From Kineosporiaceae bacterium (GTDB lineage Bacteria; Actinomycetota; Actinomycetes; Actinomycetales; Kineosporiaceae): a stretch of DNA of 64,000 nucleotides. Position numbers and translations under genes: made by a program. Within the stretch, counting starts at the first letter, position 1. Every line of letters begins with the position of its first letter. Where the stretch lies: positions 682,001 to 746,000 of the forward strand of contig JADJPO010000002.1 of assembly GCA_016713225.1 (NCBI GenBank), read 5' to 3'. Under the pieces are notes generated by a model. The model was not told where the DNA came from and ran no database searches. It was given only the letters and a program-made list of their open reading frames with translations. Below, one piece after another: positions 42,456 through 51,923 of the stretch.

Positions 42456-43577
42456 GACCATGATCAGATCGTGGGCGCGGAACAGGCCCTCGCGCACGGT
42501 ACGCGCCCGCTGCTCGCCGACCCCTTCGACGGCCATCAGTTCATCGAGGCTGGCGGCGAGCAGCTTCTGCAGGTCACCGAAGTGCTCCACCAAGCGTTCG
42601 ATGATCGTTCCGGGGATGCGGGGCACCTTGTTCAGCAGGCGGTAGCCCTTGGGGTGCACGGGAATGTCGAGGCTGTCCGGGGTGGTCGCGAAACCGAGCA
42701 CCCCGGCCACCTGCACCAGGTCGACCAGTTCGGCGGAGGAGATGGCGGCCAGATCATCGAGCACCTCGAACATCGACCGTTCCGGCCCGGCGGCGTCCAG
42801 GTAGTCACGGATCACCAGCTCGCGGTCGGGGCTGACCCCGCCGATCAGGTCGTCGAGCTGCAGCGACAGCAACCGGCCATCGACGCCCAGCTCGACCACG
42901 TAGTGCGCGATCTCCTCCGAGATCCGGCGCACCATCTCGAGCCGCTGGACGACGATCGCGACGTCGCGCACCGTGACGGCGGACTCGATCTCTTGTTGGG
43001 ACAGCACCCCGGTCACCTCGTCGAGGCGGGCCTTGTACCGCTCGAGGGTGGCCAGGGCCTGATTCGCCTTGGCGAGGATGGCGTCCGAGCCCTCGAGCAC
43101 GTAGCGCAGCCCCCCGACGTACAGGGCGACGATGCGCATCGACTGGCTCACCGAGATGACGGGGAACCCGGTCTGCTTGGCCACGCGCTCGGCGGTGCGG
43201 TGCCGGGTGCCCGACTCGGAGGTCTCGATCGCCGAGTCCGGCACCAGCTGTACCGCGGCGCGGGTGATCCGCCGGGCCTCGGCGTCGGTGACGATCGCGC
43301 CGTCCATCTTGGCCAGCTCGCGCAGCCGGGTGGCCGAGAACCGGACGTCGAGCGCGAACCCCCCGGTGCACAGGCTCTCGACCACGTAGTCGTGGCCCAG
43401 CACGATCAGGGCGCCGGTGCGGCCACGCAGGATGCGCTCCAGGCCGTCACGCAGTTCGGTCCCCGGGGCGACGGCGGCCAGCGTCGCCCGCAGCAGCTCC
43501 TCGGCGGAGCGCTCACCAAGCACTGCGGGCTCCCAGGCGGTGTGGACGACGTGTGGACGACGGGATGTTGCGGGCAT
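42441..43577 (-). CDS. disA: DNA integrity scanning protein, diadenylate cyclase
   Basis: Makes the second messenger c-di-AMP from two ATP and binds branched DNA. The DAC domain has ILRGRTGALIVLGHD, KMDGAIVTDAE (DGA) and ETSESGTRHRTAERVAKQT (RHR), the two catalytic motifs. A central helical spine and a C-terminal helix-hairpin-helix DNA-binding region (PRIPGTIIERLVEHFGDLQKLLAASLDELMAVEGVGEQRARTVREGL) follow. At 378 residues it is full length. It lies 99 bp downstream of radA on the same strand, an arrangement well known in actinobacteria and firmicutes. Confidence 0.96.
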   Translation of the reverse strand: MPATSRRPHVVHTAWEPAVLGERSAEELLRATLAAVAPGTELRDGLERILRGRTGALIVLGHDYVVESLCTGGFALDVRFSATRLRELAKMDGAIVTDAEARRITRAAVQLVPDSAIETSESGTRHRTAERVAKQTGFPVISVSQSMRIVALYVGGLRYVLEGSDAILAKANQALATLERYKARLDEVTGVLSQQEIESAVTVRDVAIVVQRLEMVRRISEEIAHYVVELGVDGRLLSLQLDDLIGGVSPDRELVIRDYLDAAGPERSMFEVLDDLAAISSAELVDLVQVAGVLGFATTPDSLDIPVHPKGYRLLNKVPRIPGTIIERLVEHFGDLQKLLAASLDELMAVEGVGEQRARTVREGLFRAHDLIMVDRFV

Positions 43578-43676
43578 TCTACTGAGCGGGGCGTTCTTGT
43601 CTCGGCGTGATCACTGCGCCCCGGCCGAACGCCTGAAAGTCGTCACCGGGAGTTCGTTCGGCCGTCGTCACCTGGA

Positions 43677-45053
43677 TCACTCCCCGCCCATCAGACCCGT
43701 GGCATTCAGCGCAGCCAGCACGTCGGGCACCTCGTGCACGGTCATGCCCTCGGGCGCCGTGTCGTCGGTTCCGGCGGGCACGACGGCCCGGGTGAACCCG
43801 AGTCGGCCCGCCTCGCTCAGACGTCGGCCCACCCCGCTCACCCGGCGGACCTCGCCGGCCAACCCGACCTCGCCGATGACGACGGTGTCGGGAGGCAGGG
43901 GACGTTCGTAGGCGCAACTGGCGACCGACAGGGCGACCGCCAGGTCGGCGGCCGGTTCGCCCAGCCGGACCCCGCCCACCGTCGAGACATAGACGTCGCG
44001 CCCGGACAGGGTCACCGCGAACCGTCGCTCGAGTACGGCCAGCGCCATGGCCACCCGGGAGGAGTCCAATCCCGAGGTGGCTCGGCGGGGGTTGCTCAGC
44101 GCACTGGCCGACACCAGGGCCTGCACCTCGGCGATCAGCGGTCGCCGTCCCTCGAGGGTGACGGTGACGGCGGTGCCGGGTACCGACTCGGCATGTCGGG
44201 ACAGGAACAGCCCACTGGGGTCGGTCAGTCCCTGGATGCCGGTGTCGGTCAGGTCGAAACAGCCGACCTCGTCGGTGGCGCCGTACCGATTCTTGGTCGA
44301 GCGCAGCAGCCGCAATCGAGAGTGCCGCTCGCCTTCGAACTGGCACACGACGTCCACCAGGTGTTCGAGCGCCCGCGGCCCGGCGATGGCCCCGTCCTTG
44401 GTCACGTGCCCGACCAACACGGTCGCCATACCCCGGGTCTTGGCCACCCGGATCAGGCTGGCGGCGACCTCCCGCACCTGCGCCACCCCGCCCGCCGCGC
44501 TGTCGATCGCCTCGCTGGCCACCGTCTGCACCGAGTCGAGCACCAGCAGATCCGGACCCACCGCCTCGATCTGCCCCAGCACGGCGCCCAGGTCGGTCTC
44601 GGCGGCCAGCAACAGCCGCGGCCGCAGAGCCCCGATCCGCTCGGCCCGCAGCCTGACCTGGGCGGCCGATTCCTCACCGGTGACATAGAGCACCGTGCGC
44701 GCCGAGGACGCCGCCCGGCTCGCGACGTCCAGCAACAGGGTCGACTTGCCCACCCCGGGTTCACCCGCCAGGAGCACCACCGAACCGCCGACCAATCCAC
44801 CGCCGAGCACCCGGTCGAGTTCCTCGACGCCGGTGGGCCAGGACGCCGCGGGCGTGGCCTCGATCTCGGCGATGGGCCGGGCGGGGGCGGTGACCGCGCG
44901 GACGGCGGTCTGCCCCGCCGGGGGCGCGCCGAGTTCGCTCACGGTGCCCCAGGTCTGGCACTCGCCACACCGACCGGCCCACTTCACCGAGGTCCAGCCG
45001 CACTCGGTGCAGCGGAACTGAGGGTTCTTGGTCGAGCGCGTCGGCGAGGTCAT
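43677..45053 (-). CDS. radA: DNA repair protein RadA
   Basis: A RecA-like branch-migration ATPase. It shows the N-terminal zinc finger FRCTECGWTSVKWAGRCGECQTWG, Walker A LLAGEPGVGKSTLLL, Walker B DLLVLDSVQTV, the RadA-specific STKNRYGATDEVGCF (KNRFG-type motif) and a C-terminal Lon-protease-like domain ending LMGGE. ATG 45053 (MTSPTRSTKNPQF) is preferred over the upstream TTG at 45083. RadA is known to interact with and repress DisA in Bacillus, consistent with their being neighbours here. Confidence 0.95.
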   Translation of the reverse strand: MTSPTRSTKNPQFRCTECGWTSVKWAGRCGECQTWGTVSELGAPPAGQTAVRAVTAPARPIAEIEATPAASWPTGVEELDRVLGGGLVGGSVVLLAGEPGVGKSTLLLDVASRAASSARTVLYVTGEESAAQVRLRAERIGALRPRLLLAAETDLGAVLGQIEAVGPDLLVLDSVQTVASEAIDSAAGGVAQVREVAASLIRVAKTRGMATVLVGHVTKDGAIAGPRALEHLVDVVCQFEGERHSRLRLLRSTKNRYGATDEVGCFDLTDTGIQGLTDPSGLFLSRHAESVPGTAVTVTLEGRRPLIAEVQALVSASALSNPRRATSGLDSSRVAMALAVLERRFAVTLSGRDVYVSTVGGVRLGEPAADLAVALSVASCAYERPLPPDTVVIGEVGLAGEVRRVSGVGRRLSEAGRLGFTRAVVPAGTDDTAPEGMTVHEVPDVLAALNATGLMGGE

Positions 45054-45101
45054 GGTCGGCACGCTAGACGCCACCCCCGACAACCCACCGGGGGCGGGTG
45101 G

Positions 45102-45791
45102 TCAGAACCGCCTCCAGAACAGGTTCACGGCGTAGTCGACCTCGCAGCCGGGGTGCTCGGCGAGGATCGCCTCGGCCAGGTCGGCGGTGAACTCGATGCG
45201 CACCACGGCCTCGAAGTCGGCCCGGGTGGCCATCGCCCACCGGATGTCCAGGCTCTGCCGCTCCCAGCCGTTCATGGCCCAGAATCGTTGCACCGCAACA
45301 GGATCGTGCTCGGGCAGGAAGCGCCGGAACCAGGATCCGAAGGTCGACCTGGACGCGTCGTTGTCGATCACGAACGCCACCCCACCCCGCCGGACGACGC
45401 GAGCCAGCTCGCGCATCCCGGGCTCGCAACCGGGCGCGAAGAAGTAGGCCCACCGGGCGTGCGCGACGTCCACCGAGGCATCGGCCACCGGCAACGCCTG
45501 GGCGGTGCCCGCGCGCACGCTGACCCGGGTCTGCCCCTGGCAGCGCCGCCGTGCCAACTCCAGGAGCGGTGGATGCGGCTCGACGCCGATCACCGAGCGG
45601 GCGGTGGCGGCGAACCGCGGCAGGTGGAAGCCGGTGCCGCAGCCGACGTCCAGGACGTCCGCGCCGTCCCAGTCGCGGATCGTGCGCATCGCCGCCTCGA
45701 TCACCCCGTCCGGATCGCAGCTGCGGTTCTCGACCTCGTAGACCGCCGGGGAGTACCAGATGTTCGGACTCGGCCGGACCTCCGCCGCCAC
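45102..45791 (-). CDS. Class I SAM-dependent methyltransferase
   Basis: A 229-residue methyltransferase. Motif I is GADVLDVGCGTGFHLPRFAATARSVIGVEPHPPLLELARRRC. The motif II/III region is AGTAQALPVADASVDVAHARWAYFFAPG, and VVRRGGVAFVIDND is the post motif. GTG 45791 is chosen because AAGGGG lies 8 nt upstream; the longer frame is a shadow. Only 5 nt separate it from the stop of the Cys-rich protein gene, so they are cotranscribed. The substrate is unknown. Confidence 0.85.
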   Translation of the reverse strand: MAAEVRPSPNIWYSPAVYEVENRSCDPDGVIEAAMRTIRDWDGADVLDVGCGTGFHLPRFAATARSVIGVEPHPPLLELARRRCQGQTRVSVRAGTAQALPVADASVDVAHARWAYFFAPGCEPGMRELARVVRRGGVAFVIDNDASRSTFGSWFRRFLPEHDPVAVQRFWAMNGWERQSLDIRWAMATRADFEAVVRIEFTADLAEAILAEHPGCEVDYAVNLFWRRF

Positions 45792-45796
45792 GCTGG

Positions 45797-46654
45797 TTAC
45801 CCCTTGCCACCCTCGGACGCCGCGACCCGGCTGGCCGGGTGCAGCACCAGGGTGCGGGCGCGCCGGCTGGCCATGACCTGTTCGCAGTGGGTCACCAGCA
45901 CGTCGTAGGCCTTCTGGCCGATCAGGGCCACGATCTCGCCTCGCAGCGTCAGGTACACCGGGCGGTCGTCGACGTGGGCCGCCGGGCTGCCCGTGCAGTA
46001 CCAGTCCAGGTCGAGCCCGCCGGCCCCCCAGCCACCGCGGTCGTACTCGGCGAGGGTGATCTCGAGATAGCTGGAGCCGTCCGGCCGCTCGACGGTGCGG
46101 TAGGAGCGGCGCAACGGCAACTGCCAGCACACGTCCGGCTTGAGCTCGAGCGGATCCACCCCCTCCTCCAGGGCCAGCCGGTGCAGCGCGCAGCCGGCGC
46201 CGTCGGCGAACGTGCCCGGGGCGAAGCCGGGGCGGTTGAGGAAGATGCAGGCGCCGTCCACCACCCGAGTGGTGCGGGTGCCGGACTCGTCGCGGTCGGT
46301 CCAGCCCTCGTCGTCCCCGAGGGACTTGTGCTGCCACTGCTTCGCGGTGAGGCGTTTGACGGCCTTCGACACCCGCACCCGATCGTTCTTGTCGGCGAAG
46401 TGGGCGCCCAGGGTGCAGCAGCCGTCGGTGGGGCGGTCGGCGTAGATGCCGTGGCAGCCACGGCCGTAGATACAGGTCCACGCCGAGGTCAGGAAGGTCA
46501 GGTCGCAGCGGTAGATCTGTTCGGTCTGTGCGGGCTCGGACCGTGATGACGGGTCGAGTTCGCCCACCGGTCCGCTCGGGTCGGGGAACTCCACCCAGAA
46601 GCGGGTCGGATTCAACGGGGTCTCACCGGCCGGTGGCCGGTTCGGCTTCGCCAT
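45797..46654 (-). CDS. Cys-rich conserved protein (DUF3109-like)
   Basis: About 285 residues with cysteines arranged in metal-binding-like clusters: [64 protein letters not shown] and [12 protein letters not shown]. This resembles DUF3109/YkgJ-like proteins proposed to bind iron or zinc. ATG 46654 is likely; the frame extends to 46702. It is cotranscribed with the methyltransferase. The biochemical role is unknown. Confidence 0.6.
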   Translation of the reverse strand: MAKPNRPPAGETPLNPTRFWVEFPDPSGPVGELDPSSRSEPAQTEQIYRCDLTFLTSAWTCIYGRGCHGIYADRPTDGCCTLGAHFADKNDRVRVSKAVKRLTAKQWQHKSLGDDEGWTDRDESGTRTTRVVDGACIFLNRPGFAPGTFADGAGCALHRLALEEGVDPLELKPDVCWQLPLRRSYRTVERPDGSSYLEITLAEYDRGGWGAGGLDLDWYCTGSPAAHVDDRPVYLTLRGEIVALIGQKAYDVLVTHCEQVMASRRARTLVLHPASRVAASEGGKG

Positions 46655-46748
46655 CAGGACAGGGTAGGGGACGGCGCCACGCCCGGCGTCCGGGCTCGCC
46701 AACCCCGCCTGGCGGTGACGTTCGGTTCAGGTCAGTAACCTGGAGGCC

Positions 46749-47600
46749 ATGACTCGCGGGTACGACCCCACCCACTCCACCGCGTCGCGGGCGGACGCCG
46801 TCCGGACGCCGACCCAGGTGGCGCTCTCGTCCGCCTCGGTGTACCCGGAGGGTTGTGCCGATGCCTTCGCCCTGGCGGCCGAACTCGGCTACGACGGGGT
46901 CGAGGTGATGGTGTGGACCGATGCGGTGAGCCAGAACCCCACGGCGCTGCGCCGCCTGGCCGAGTATCACGACGTCCCCGTGCTGGCCGTACATGCCCCC
47001 ACTCTGCTGGTGACCCAACGGGTTTGGGGCCGCGAGCCGTGGACCAAGGTCGAGATGGCGTGCGAACTGGCGCGCGAGGTGGGGGCGTCGACCGTCGTGG
47101 TGCACCCACCGTTCCGGTGGCAGCGCGAGTACGCGGCGGCCTTCGTCGAGGGCGTTCAGGAGGTGTCGGACCGGTCCGGGGTGCGCATCGCCGTGGAGAA
47201 CATGTACCCGTGGCGGGCCGGACAACGCGAGATGCTCGCCTATTCGCCCGGCTGGGACCCGGTGGGTCTGCCCTATCCCGATGTGACGCTCGACCTGTCC
47301 CACGCCGCCACCGCCGGCCAGGACGGGCTCGAGATGGCCGAGGCGTTGGGTGACCGGCTGGCGCACCTGCACCTGGCCGACGGACTGGGCTCGGCCAAGG
47401 ACGAGCACCTGGTGCCGGGCCGGGGCGGCCAGCCGTGCGGCGCCGTCCTGGAATCGCTCGCCGCGCGCGGCTGGAGCGGCACGGTGGTGGTCGAGGTGAA
47501 CACCCGGCGCTGTCGCACCCGGGTCGAGCGCGAGGCCGACCTGGCCGAGTCGTTGGCCTTCGCCCGCCGGCACCTGGCCGGGGCGCTGAGCCCGACGTGA
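46749..47600 (+). CDS. Sugar phosphate isomerase/epimerase family TIM-barrel protein
   Basis: A 283-residue protein of the xylose isomerase-like (AP endonuclease 2) superfamily. It shows [81 protein letters not shown] and [23 protein letters not shown], giving the usual Glu/His/Asp metal ligands. ATG 46749 follows TGGAGGCC. It is divergent from the Cys-rich protein gene (94 bp). The substrate is not predictable. Confidence 0.8.
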   Translation: MTRGYDPTHSTASRADAVRTPTQVALSSASVYPEGCADAFALAAELGYDGVEVMVWTDAVSQNPTALRRLAEYHDVPVLAVHAPTLLVTQRVWGREPWTKVEMACELAREVGASTVVVHPPFRWQREYAAAFVEGVQEVSDRSGVRIAVENMYPWRAGQREMLAYSPGWDPVGLPYPDVTLDLSHAATAGQDGLEMAEALGDRLAHLHLADGLGSAKDEHLVPGRGGQPCGAVLESLAARGWSGTVVVEVNTRRCRTRVEREADLAESLAFARRHLAGALSPT

Positions 47601-47625
47601 GCCCTGAGCCCGACGTGAGCCCGAC

Positions 47626-48270
47626 ATGAGTGGGCCCGAGATGAGCGGGCCCGACGTCAGCGAGGTCGCACCTCGCCGCCGCGGGCGTCGTCCGGCCGGG
47701 CACGACACCCGGGGGGCGATCCTGACGGCTGCTCGGGCGGAATTCGCCGCGCGGGGCTATGACGGTGCCACCATGCGCGGCATCGCTCGAGCGGCCGGGG
47801 TGGACCCGCGGCTGGTGCACCACTACTTCGACAGTCGTGAAGTGCTGTTCGTCGAGGCACTCGAGCTGCCCGACGTCCCCGCCCGGCTCATCGCGCGCGT
47901 GATCGACGGCCCCCGGGCGGACATCGGCGCCCGGCTGGTACGCCAGTTCTTCGGGATCTGGGATCAGGGTGACCGCCGTCAGACCATCACCGGGCTGCTC
48001 AGCGTGGCGACCTCGAGCGCCGACAGCGCGGCGATGTTCCGGCAGTTCCTGACCGAGGCGGTGTTGCGCCGGCTGGCCGCGGCCTGCGATGCCGAGGACC
48101 CGGAGCTGCGGGCCACCCTGGTGGCCGGCCAGATGCTCGGTGCCGCCATGCTGCGCTACGCGCTGGCCATCGAGCCGATCGCCTCGGCGGATGTCGAGGA
48201 TCTCGTCGCCTTGTTGGCCCCCACCATTCAGGGGTATCTCACCGGCGAGGTCCCGGCGCGCGGGGCGTGA
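47626..48270 (+). CDS. TetR family transcriptional regulator
   Basis: 214 residues. The N-terminal HTH is TRGAILTAARAEFAARGYDGATMRGIARAAGVDPRLVHHYFDSREVLFVEAL. The C-terminal region is the actinobacterial TetR_C type (IGARLVRQFFGIWDQGD, LRATLVAGQMLGAAMLRYALAIEP). It lies 40 bp before the ABC-2 exporter genes on the same strand and probably controls them. The sequence around its start is repetitive (AGCCCGACGTGAG and GTGGGCCCGAGATGAGCGGGC blocks, 47588-47660), so the exact start (47626 or the ATG at 47641) is uncertain. Confidence 0.87.
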   Translation: MSGPEMSGPDVSEVAPRRRGRRPAGHDTRGAILTAARAEFAARGYDGATMRGIARAAGVDPRLVHHYFDSREVLFVEALELPDVPARLIARVIDGPRADIGARLVRQFFGIWDQGDRRQTITGLLSVATSSADSAAMFRQFLTEAVLRRLAAACDAEDPELRATLVAGQMLGAAMLRYALAIEPIASADVEDLVALLAPTIQGYLTGEVPARGA

Positions 48271-48310
48271 TGCCCTTGCCCGGTGCAGACCTCGGGGCTA
48301 CTTTCGCCGC

Positions 48311-49132
48311 ATGATGAAAAGTGACGGGGGTGACCCGGCCATTCGCATCGCCGGGCTGCGCGTCGTCCGGGGCAAACGCACCGTGATCGAGGACCTGACC
48401 CTCGACATCCCGGCCGGACAGGTGGTCGGTCTGCTCGGCCCCAGCGGCTGCGGCAAGACCACGCTGATGCGTGCCCTGGTCGGCGTCCAGCAGATCGCCG
48501 GCGGCACGGTCGAGGTGCTCGGCCTGCCGGCCGGGACGGCGCCACTGCGGCATCGGGTCGGCTATGTGACGCAGGACCCGAGTGTCTACGCCGACCTGAC
48601 CATCGCCGAGAACCTGCGCTATTTCGCTGCCGTCGTCGGCACACCTCGTAGCGGGCTGGGCGCCGAGGTCGCCCGGGTGCTCGACCTGGTCGACCTGGCC
48701 GATCACGCCGATTCGACCGTCCAGAACCTGTCCGGCGGGCAGGCCTCGCGGGTCTCGCTCGCGGCCGCCCTGGTGGGCACCCCCGAGCTGCTCGTGCTCG
48801 ACGAGCCCACCGTCGGTCTCGACCCGGTGCTGCGCCGCGACCTGTGGGCGATCTTCCGGCGGCTCGCCGACAGCGGCGTCACGCTGTTGGTGTCGAGCCA
48901 CGTGATGGACGAGGCGGTGCGCTGTGACCGGTTGTTGCTCATGCGCGCCGGTCGGATGCTGGCCGACGACACCCTGGACGGCGTGCTGGCCGCCACTGGT
49001 GCCCCGGACGTCGAGCAGGCCTTCCTCGCCCTGGTCGACCGGGCCGTCGATGCCGCGGACGCCGCCGGGGAACCTGCTCGAGGCCGCCATGCCGCCGATG
49101 GTGCGGCAGAGGTTGCGGAGGAGTCCCGATGA
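48311..49132 (+). CDS. ABC transporter ATP-binding protein (ABC-2 type exporter)
   Basis: 273 residues. It has Walker A GLLGPSGCGKTTLM, Q-loop VGYVTQDPSVYADLT, signature NLSGGQASRVSLA, Walker B LLVLDEPTVGLDP and H-loop LLVSSHVMDEA. ATG 48311 (or 48314) is the likely start; the frame extends upstream only into the TetR gene. Its stop overlaps the permease start by 4 bp. With the permease it forms a drug- or lipid-type exporter, probably regulated by the upstream TetR. Confidence 0.92.
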   Translation: MMKSDGGDPAIRIAGLRVVRGKRTVIEDLTLDIPAGQVVGLLGPSGCGKTTLMRALVGVQQIAGGTVEVLGLPAGTAPLRHRVGYVTQDPSVYADLTIAENLRYFAAVVGTPRSGLGAEVARVLDLVDLADHADSTVQNLSGGQASRVSLAAALVGTPELLVLDEPTVGLDPVLRRDLWAIFRRLADSGVTLLVSSHVMDEAVRCDRLLLMRAGRMLADDTLDGVLAATGAPDVEQAFLALVDRAVDAADAAGEPARGRHAADGAAEVAEESR

Positions 49133-49863
49133 AGCCGTCGCTGACCATGGCCACCGCCGCCCGGGTGTTGCGTCAGTTGCGCCACGACCACCGCACCATG
49201 GGGTTGCTGATCGTCGCACCCTGCGTGCTGATGGGCCTGCTGGCCTGGATCTACCAGAACACCCCGGTGTTCGATCGGATCGGGGCGCCCTTGCTCGGCA
49301 TGTTCCCGTTCCTGGTGATGTTCCTGGTGACCAGCATCGCCACGTTGCGCGAGCGGCAGTCGGGCACGTTGGAGCGGTTGCTGGCGATGCCGCTGGGCAA
49401 GGCGGATCTGCTGGCCGGGTACGCGCTGGCCTTCGGCCTGGTGGCCACCGTGCAGGCGATCATCGTCGGCTCGTTCGCGATCTTCGCCCTCGGGTTGGAC
49501 GTCGCCGGGCACGCCTGGCTGCTGCTGATCGTGGCCGTGGTCGACTGCCTGCTGGGGACGGCGTTGGGGCTGTTCCTGTCGGCCTTCGCGGCCACCGAGT
49601 TCCAGGCGGTGCAGTTCCTGCCGGCCTTCGTGCTGCCGCAGTTCTTGTTGTGTGGGCTGTTGGTGCCGCGCGAGATGCTGCCCGACGTGCTGCGCTACGC
49701 CTCGGACGTGTTGCCGCTGTCGTACGCGGTGGACGCCATGCGGACGATCACGGTGGATGCGAACGGTACCTCCGAGGTGCTGGGGGACATCGGCATCGTG
49801 ATGGGCTTCGTGGTGGTGCTGATCTCGCTCGGCGCGGCCACGCTGCGCCGCCGCACCCCGTGA
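49129..49863 (+). CDS. ABC-2 type transporter permease
   Basis: A 244-residue membrane protein with six hydrophobic segments (for example MGLLIVAPCVLMGLLAWIY, MFPFLVMFLVTSIATL, AWLLLIVAVVDCLLGTALGLFLSAF, FLPAFVLPQFLLCGLLV, IVMGFVVVLISLGAATL). The ABC-2 signature region is RERQSGTLERLLAMPLGKADLLAGYALAF. It is coupled by ATGA to the ATPase. The substrate is unknown. Confidence 0.9.
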   Translation: MKPSLTMATAARVLRQLRHDHRTMGLLIVAPCVLMGLLAWIYQNTPVFDRIGAPLLGMFPFLVMFLVTSIATLRERQSGTLERLLAMPLGKADLLAGYALAFGLVATVQAIIVGSFAIFALGLDVAGHAWLLLIVAVVDCLLGTALGLFLSAFAATEFQAVQFLPAFVLPQFLLCGLLVPREMLPDVLRYASDVLPLSYAVDAMRTITVDANGTSEVLGDIGIVMGFVVVLISLGAATLRRRTP

Positions 49864-49897
49864 CTCGACCGGTCCGCTGCCGTCCCACCCACCCGCG

Positions 49898-49920
49898 GTG
49901 ATCAGGCAATTCGGGCACGC
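49898..49920 (+). repeat. Degenerate single copy of the palindromic repeat core (copy F)
   Basis: GGTGATCAGGCAATTCGGGCAC matches the forward core with two or three differences and has no inverted partner. It lies in the 161-bp gap between the permease and proline dehydrogenase genes, suggesting decay of an old copy. Confidence 0.55.
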
Positions 49921-50024
49921 CGGCGGACAACTCGCGGATCCCGCCCGGTGTCACGTCCCGGCGTGCTCTAGCCTTCACCTCGGGACTCGGGCGGGCGCTC
50001 GGATCCGCGAGGAGGGCCGCGATC

Positions 50025-50966
50025 GTGGATGTGTTGCGTGGTGCGCTGCTCCAGGCGGCGCAGAGCCGGCAGGTGCGCGAGTTGGTCGAGACGACTCCGG
50101 TGTCGCGGTCGGTGGTGCGCCGTTATGTGCCGGGAACCGAGGCCGCCGATGCGGTGAATGCCTGTCACGACCTGGTCGGCCAGGGGTTGAACACCACCCT
50201 GGACCACCTCGGTGAGGACACCGTCGACATCGCCGCGGCGCGCGCCGTCCGGGATGCCTACCGGGTGGTGCTCGAGGCGCTCTCGGACGCCGGGCTCACC
50301 GAGGGTGGGCGCTGCGAGGTCTCGGTGAAGCTGTCGGCGATCGGGCAGGCACTCGGTTCCGACGGCGAGAAGATCGCGCTCGAGCACGCTCACGAGATCT
50401 GCGCGGCGGCGGCTGCCGCGGGTACCACGGTGACCCTCGACATGGAGGACCACACCACCGTCGACTCGACGCTGTCGATCCTGCGCGAGCTGCGCCGTGA
50501 CTACCCCTGGGTGGGCGCGGTGCTGCAGGCCTACCTCTACCGCACCGAAGGTGACTGTGTGGACCTGGCCCACGCCGGGTCGCGGGTGCGGTTGTGCAAG
50601 GGCGCCTACGCCGAGCCCGAGTCGGTGGCCTACGCCAGCAAGAAGGACGTCGACCTGGCCTACGTGCGGTGCGCTCGTACCCTGATGGCCGGCGCAGGCT
50701 ACCCGATGCTGGCCACCCACGACCCGCGACTGATCGACATCGGCAATGCGCTCGCCGTCCAGAACAAGCGGCAGCAGGGGACGTACGAGTTCCAGATGCT
50801 CTACGGCATCCGCCCCGAGGAGCAGCGGCGGCTGGCCTCGGACGGCGAGACGATGCGGGTGTACGTGCCGTACGGCACCGACTGGTACGGCTATTTCATG
50901 CGGCGGCTGGCGGAGCGTCCGGCGAACGTGTCGTTCTTCCTGCGCTCGCTGTTGACCAAGAGCTGA
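50025..50966 (+). CDS. Proline dehydrogenase
   Basis: An FAD-dependent enzyme oxidising L-proline to pyrroline-5-carboxylate. The 313-residue monofunctional form has the PRODH barrel motifs VSVKLSAIGQAL, VTLDMEDHTTVDSTL, VGAVLQAYLYRTEGD, RVRLCKGAYAEPESVA, MLATHDPRLI, QGTYEFQMLYGIRPEEQRR and RVYVPYGTDWYGYFMRRLAER. It starts at GTG 50025. It is followed by proC, which runs the reverse reaction for proline synthesis. Confidence 0.94.
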   Translation: MDVLRGALLQAAQSRQVRELVETTPVSRSVVRRYVPGTEAADAVNACHDLVGQGLNTTLDHLGEDTVDIAAARAVRDAYRVVLEALSDAGLTEGGRCEVSVKLSAIGQALGSDGEKIALEHAHEICAAAAAAGTTVTLDMEDHTTVDSTLSILRELRRDYPWVGAVLQAYLYRTEGDCVDLAHAGSRVRLCKGAYAEPESVAYASKKDVDLAYVRCARTLMAGAGYPMLATHDPRLIDIGNALAVQNKRQQGTYEFQMLYGIRPEEQRRLASDGETMRVYVPYGTDWYGYFMRRLAERPANVSFFLRSLLTKS

Positions 50967-50968
50967 TG

Positions 50969-51034
50969 TGAACTGACCAGCACGAACCAGCACGAACCAG
51001 CAGGGACCAGCACTGGTAAGCACTGGTAAGCATT
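50969..51034. repeat. Short tandem repeats between the proline genes
   Basis: The 10-bp unit ACCAGCACGA is repeated about four times with drift (ACCAGCACGA, ACCAGCACGA, ACCAGCAGGG, ACCAGCACTG). Two copies of GTAAGCACTG follow. It fills most of the gap before proC; no promoter is evident in it. Confidence 0.7.
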
Positions 51035-51065
51035 GACGAGATCTGTTCGGGTAGAGGGGTTTTCG

Positions 51066-51923
51066 ATGGGCGAGCAGATCGCCATCCTGGGTGCCGGCGT
51101 GATGGGTGAGACCCTGCTGTCGGGGCTGCTGCGTGCCGGCTGGACCGCGGACGACGTGGTCATCACCGAACGCCGCGCCGACCGGGCCACCGAACTCGGT
51201 GAGCGCTACGGGGTTCGGGTGAGTGAGAACGTCGAGGCGGCCGCCGCAGCCGACACCGTCGTGCTGGTGGTCAAACCCCAGGACATCGCCTCGCTGCTGG
51301 AGGAGATCGCCGGGGCTCTGCGGCCGGGCACGCTGGTGGTGTGCATCGCGGCGGGCATCTCGACCTCGTTCGTCGAGCAACGGTTGCCCGAGGGTACGGC
51401 GGTGGTGCGGGTGATGCCGAACACGCCGGCCATGGTCGATCAGGGCATGGCGGCGATGTCGCCCGGAAAGTACTGCGACACAGCGCATCTGGACCGCGCC
51501 CGGGCGATGCTCGAGGCCACCGGCAAGGTGCTGCAGGTCGCCGAGTACCACCAGGACGCGATCACCGCGATCAGTGGCTCGGGGCCGGCGTACATCTTCT
51601 ACGTGGTCGAGGCGATGATCGAGGCCGGCGTCCTGCTGGGGCTGCCGCGCTCGACGTCCACCGAACTGGTGGTGCAGACCCTCTACGGCGCGGCGACCAT
51701 GCTCAAGGAGACCGGCGAGCACCCGACCGTGCTGCGCGAGCAGGTGTCGAGTCCGGCCGGGACGACGATGGCCGCCTTGCGTCAGCTCGACGACCACAAG
51801 GTGCGGGCGGCATTCCTGACCGCCATGGAGGCCGCGCGCGACCGGTCGCGGGAGTTGTCCTCCGGTTCGGCCGCCGGAGCGCGAGCCGGAACGGGTGATC
51901 GCCGATGCACGTCGTCCCACTGA
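51066..51923 (+). CDS. proC: Pyrroline-5-carboxylate reductase
   Basis: Last step of proline synthesis, NAD(P)H-dependent. It shows the Rossmann motif IAILGAGVMGETLLSGLL (residues 5-22), VVLVVKPQDI, VRVMPNTPAMVDQGM, and the signature ISGSGPAYIFYVVEAMIEAGVLLGLPRSTSTELVVQTLYGAATML with VSSPAGTTMAALRQLD. ATG 51066 has GAGGGG upstream and matches family starts. The tail after RDRSRELSSG is extra, and the last 19 bp overlap the next gene. Confidence 0.95.
   Translation: MGEQIAILGAGVMGETLLSGLLRAGWTADDVVITERRADRATELGERYGVRVSENVEAAAAADTVVLVVKPQDIASLLEEIAGALRPGTLVVCIAAGISTSFVEQRLPEGTAVVRVMPNTPAMVDQGMAAMSPGKYCDTAHLDRARAMLEATGKVLQVAEYHQDAITAISGSGPAYIFYVVEAMIEAGVLLGLPRSTSTELVVQTLYGAATMLKETGEHPTVLREQVSSPAGTTMAALRQLDDHKVRAAFLTAMEAARDRSRELSSGSAAGARAGTGDRRCTSSH

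Noticed and set aside
49968..51920. A 650-codon minus-strand ORF
   Set aside because: It is antisense to proline dehydrogenase and proC, both certain genes.
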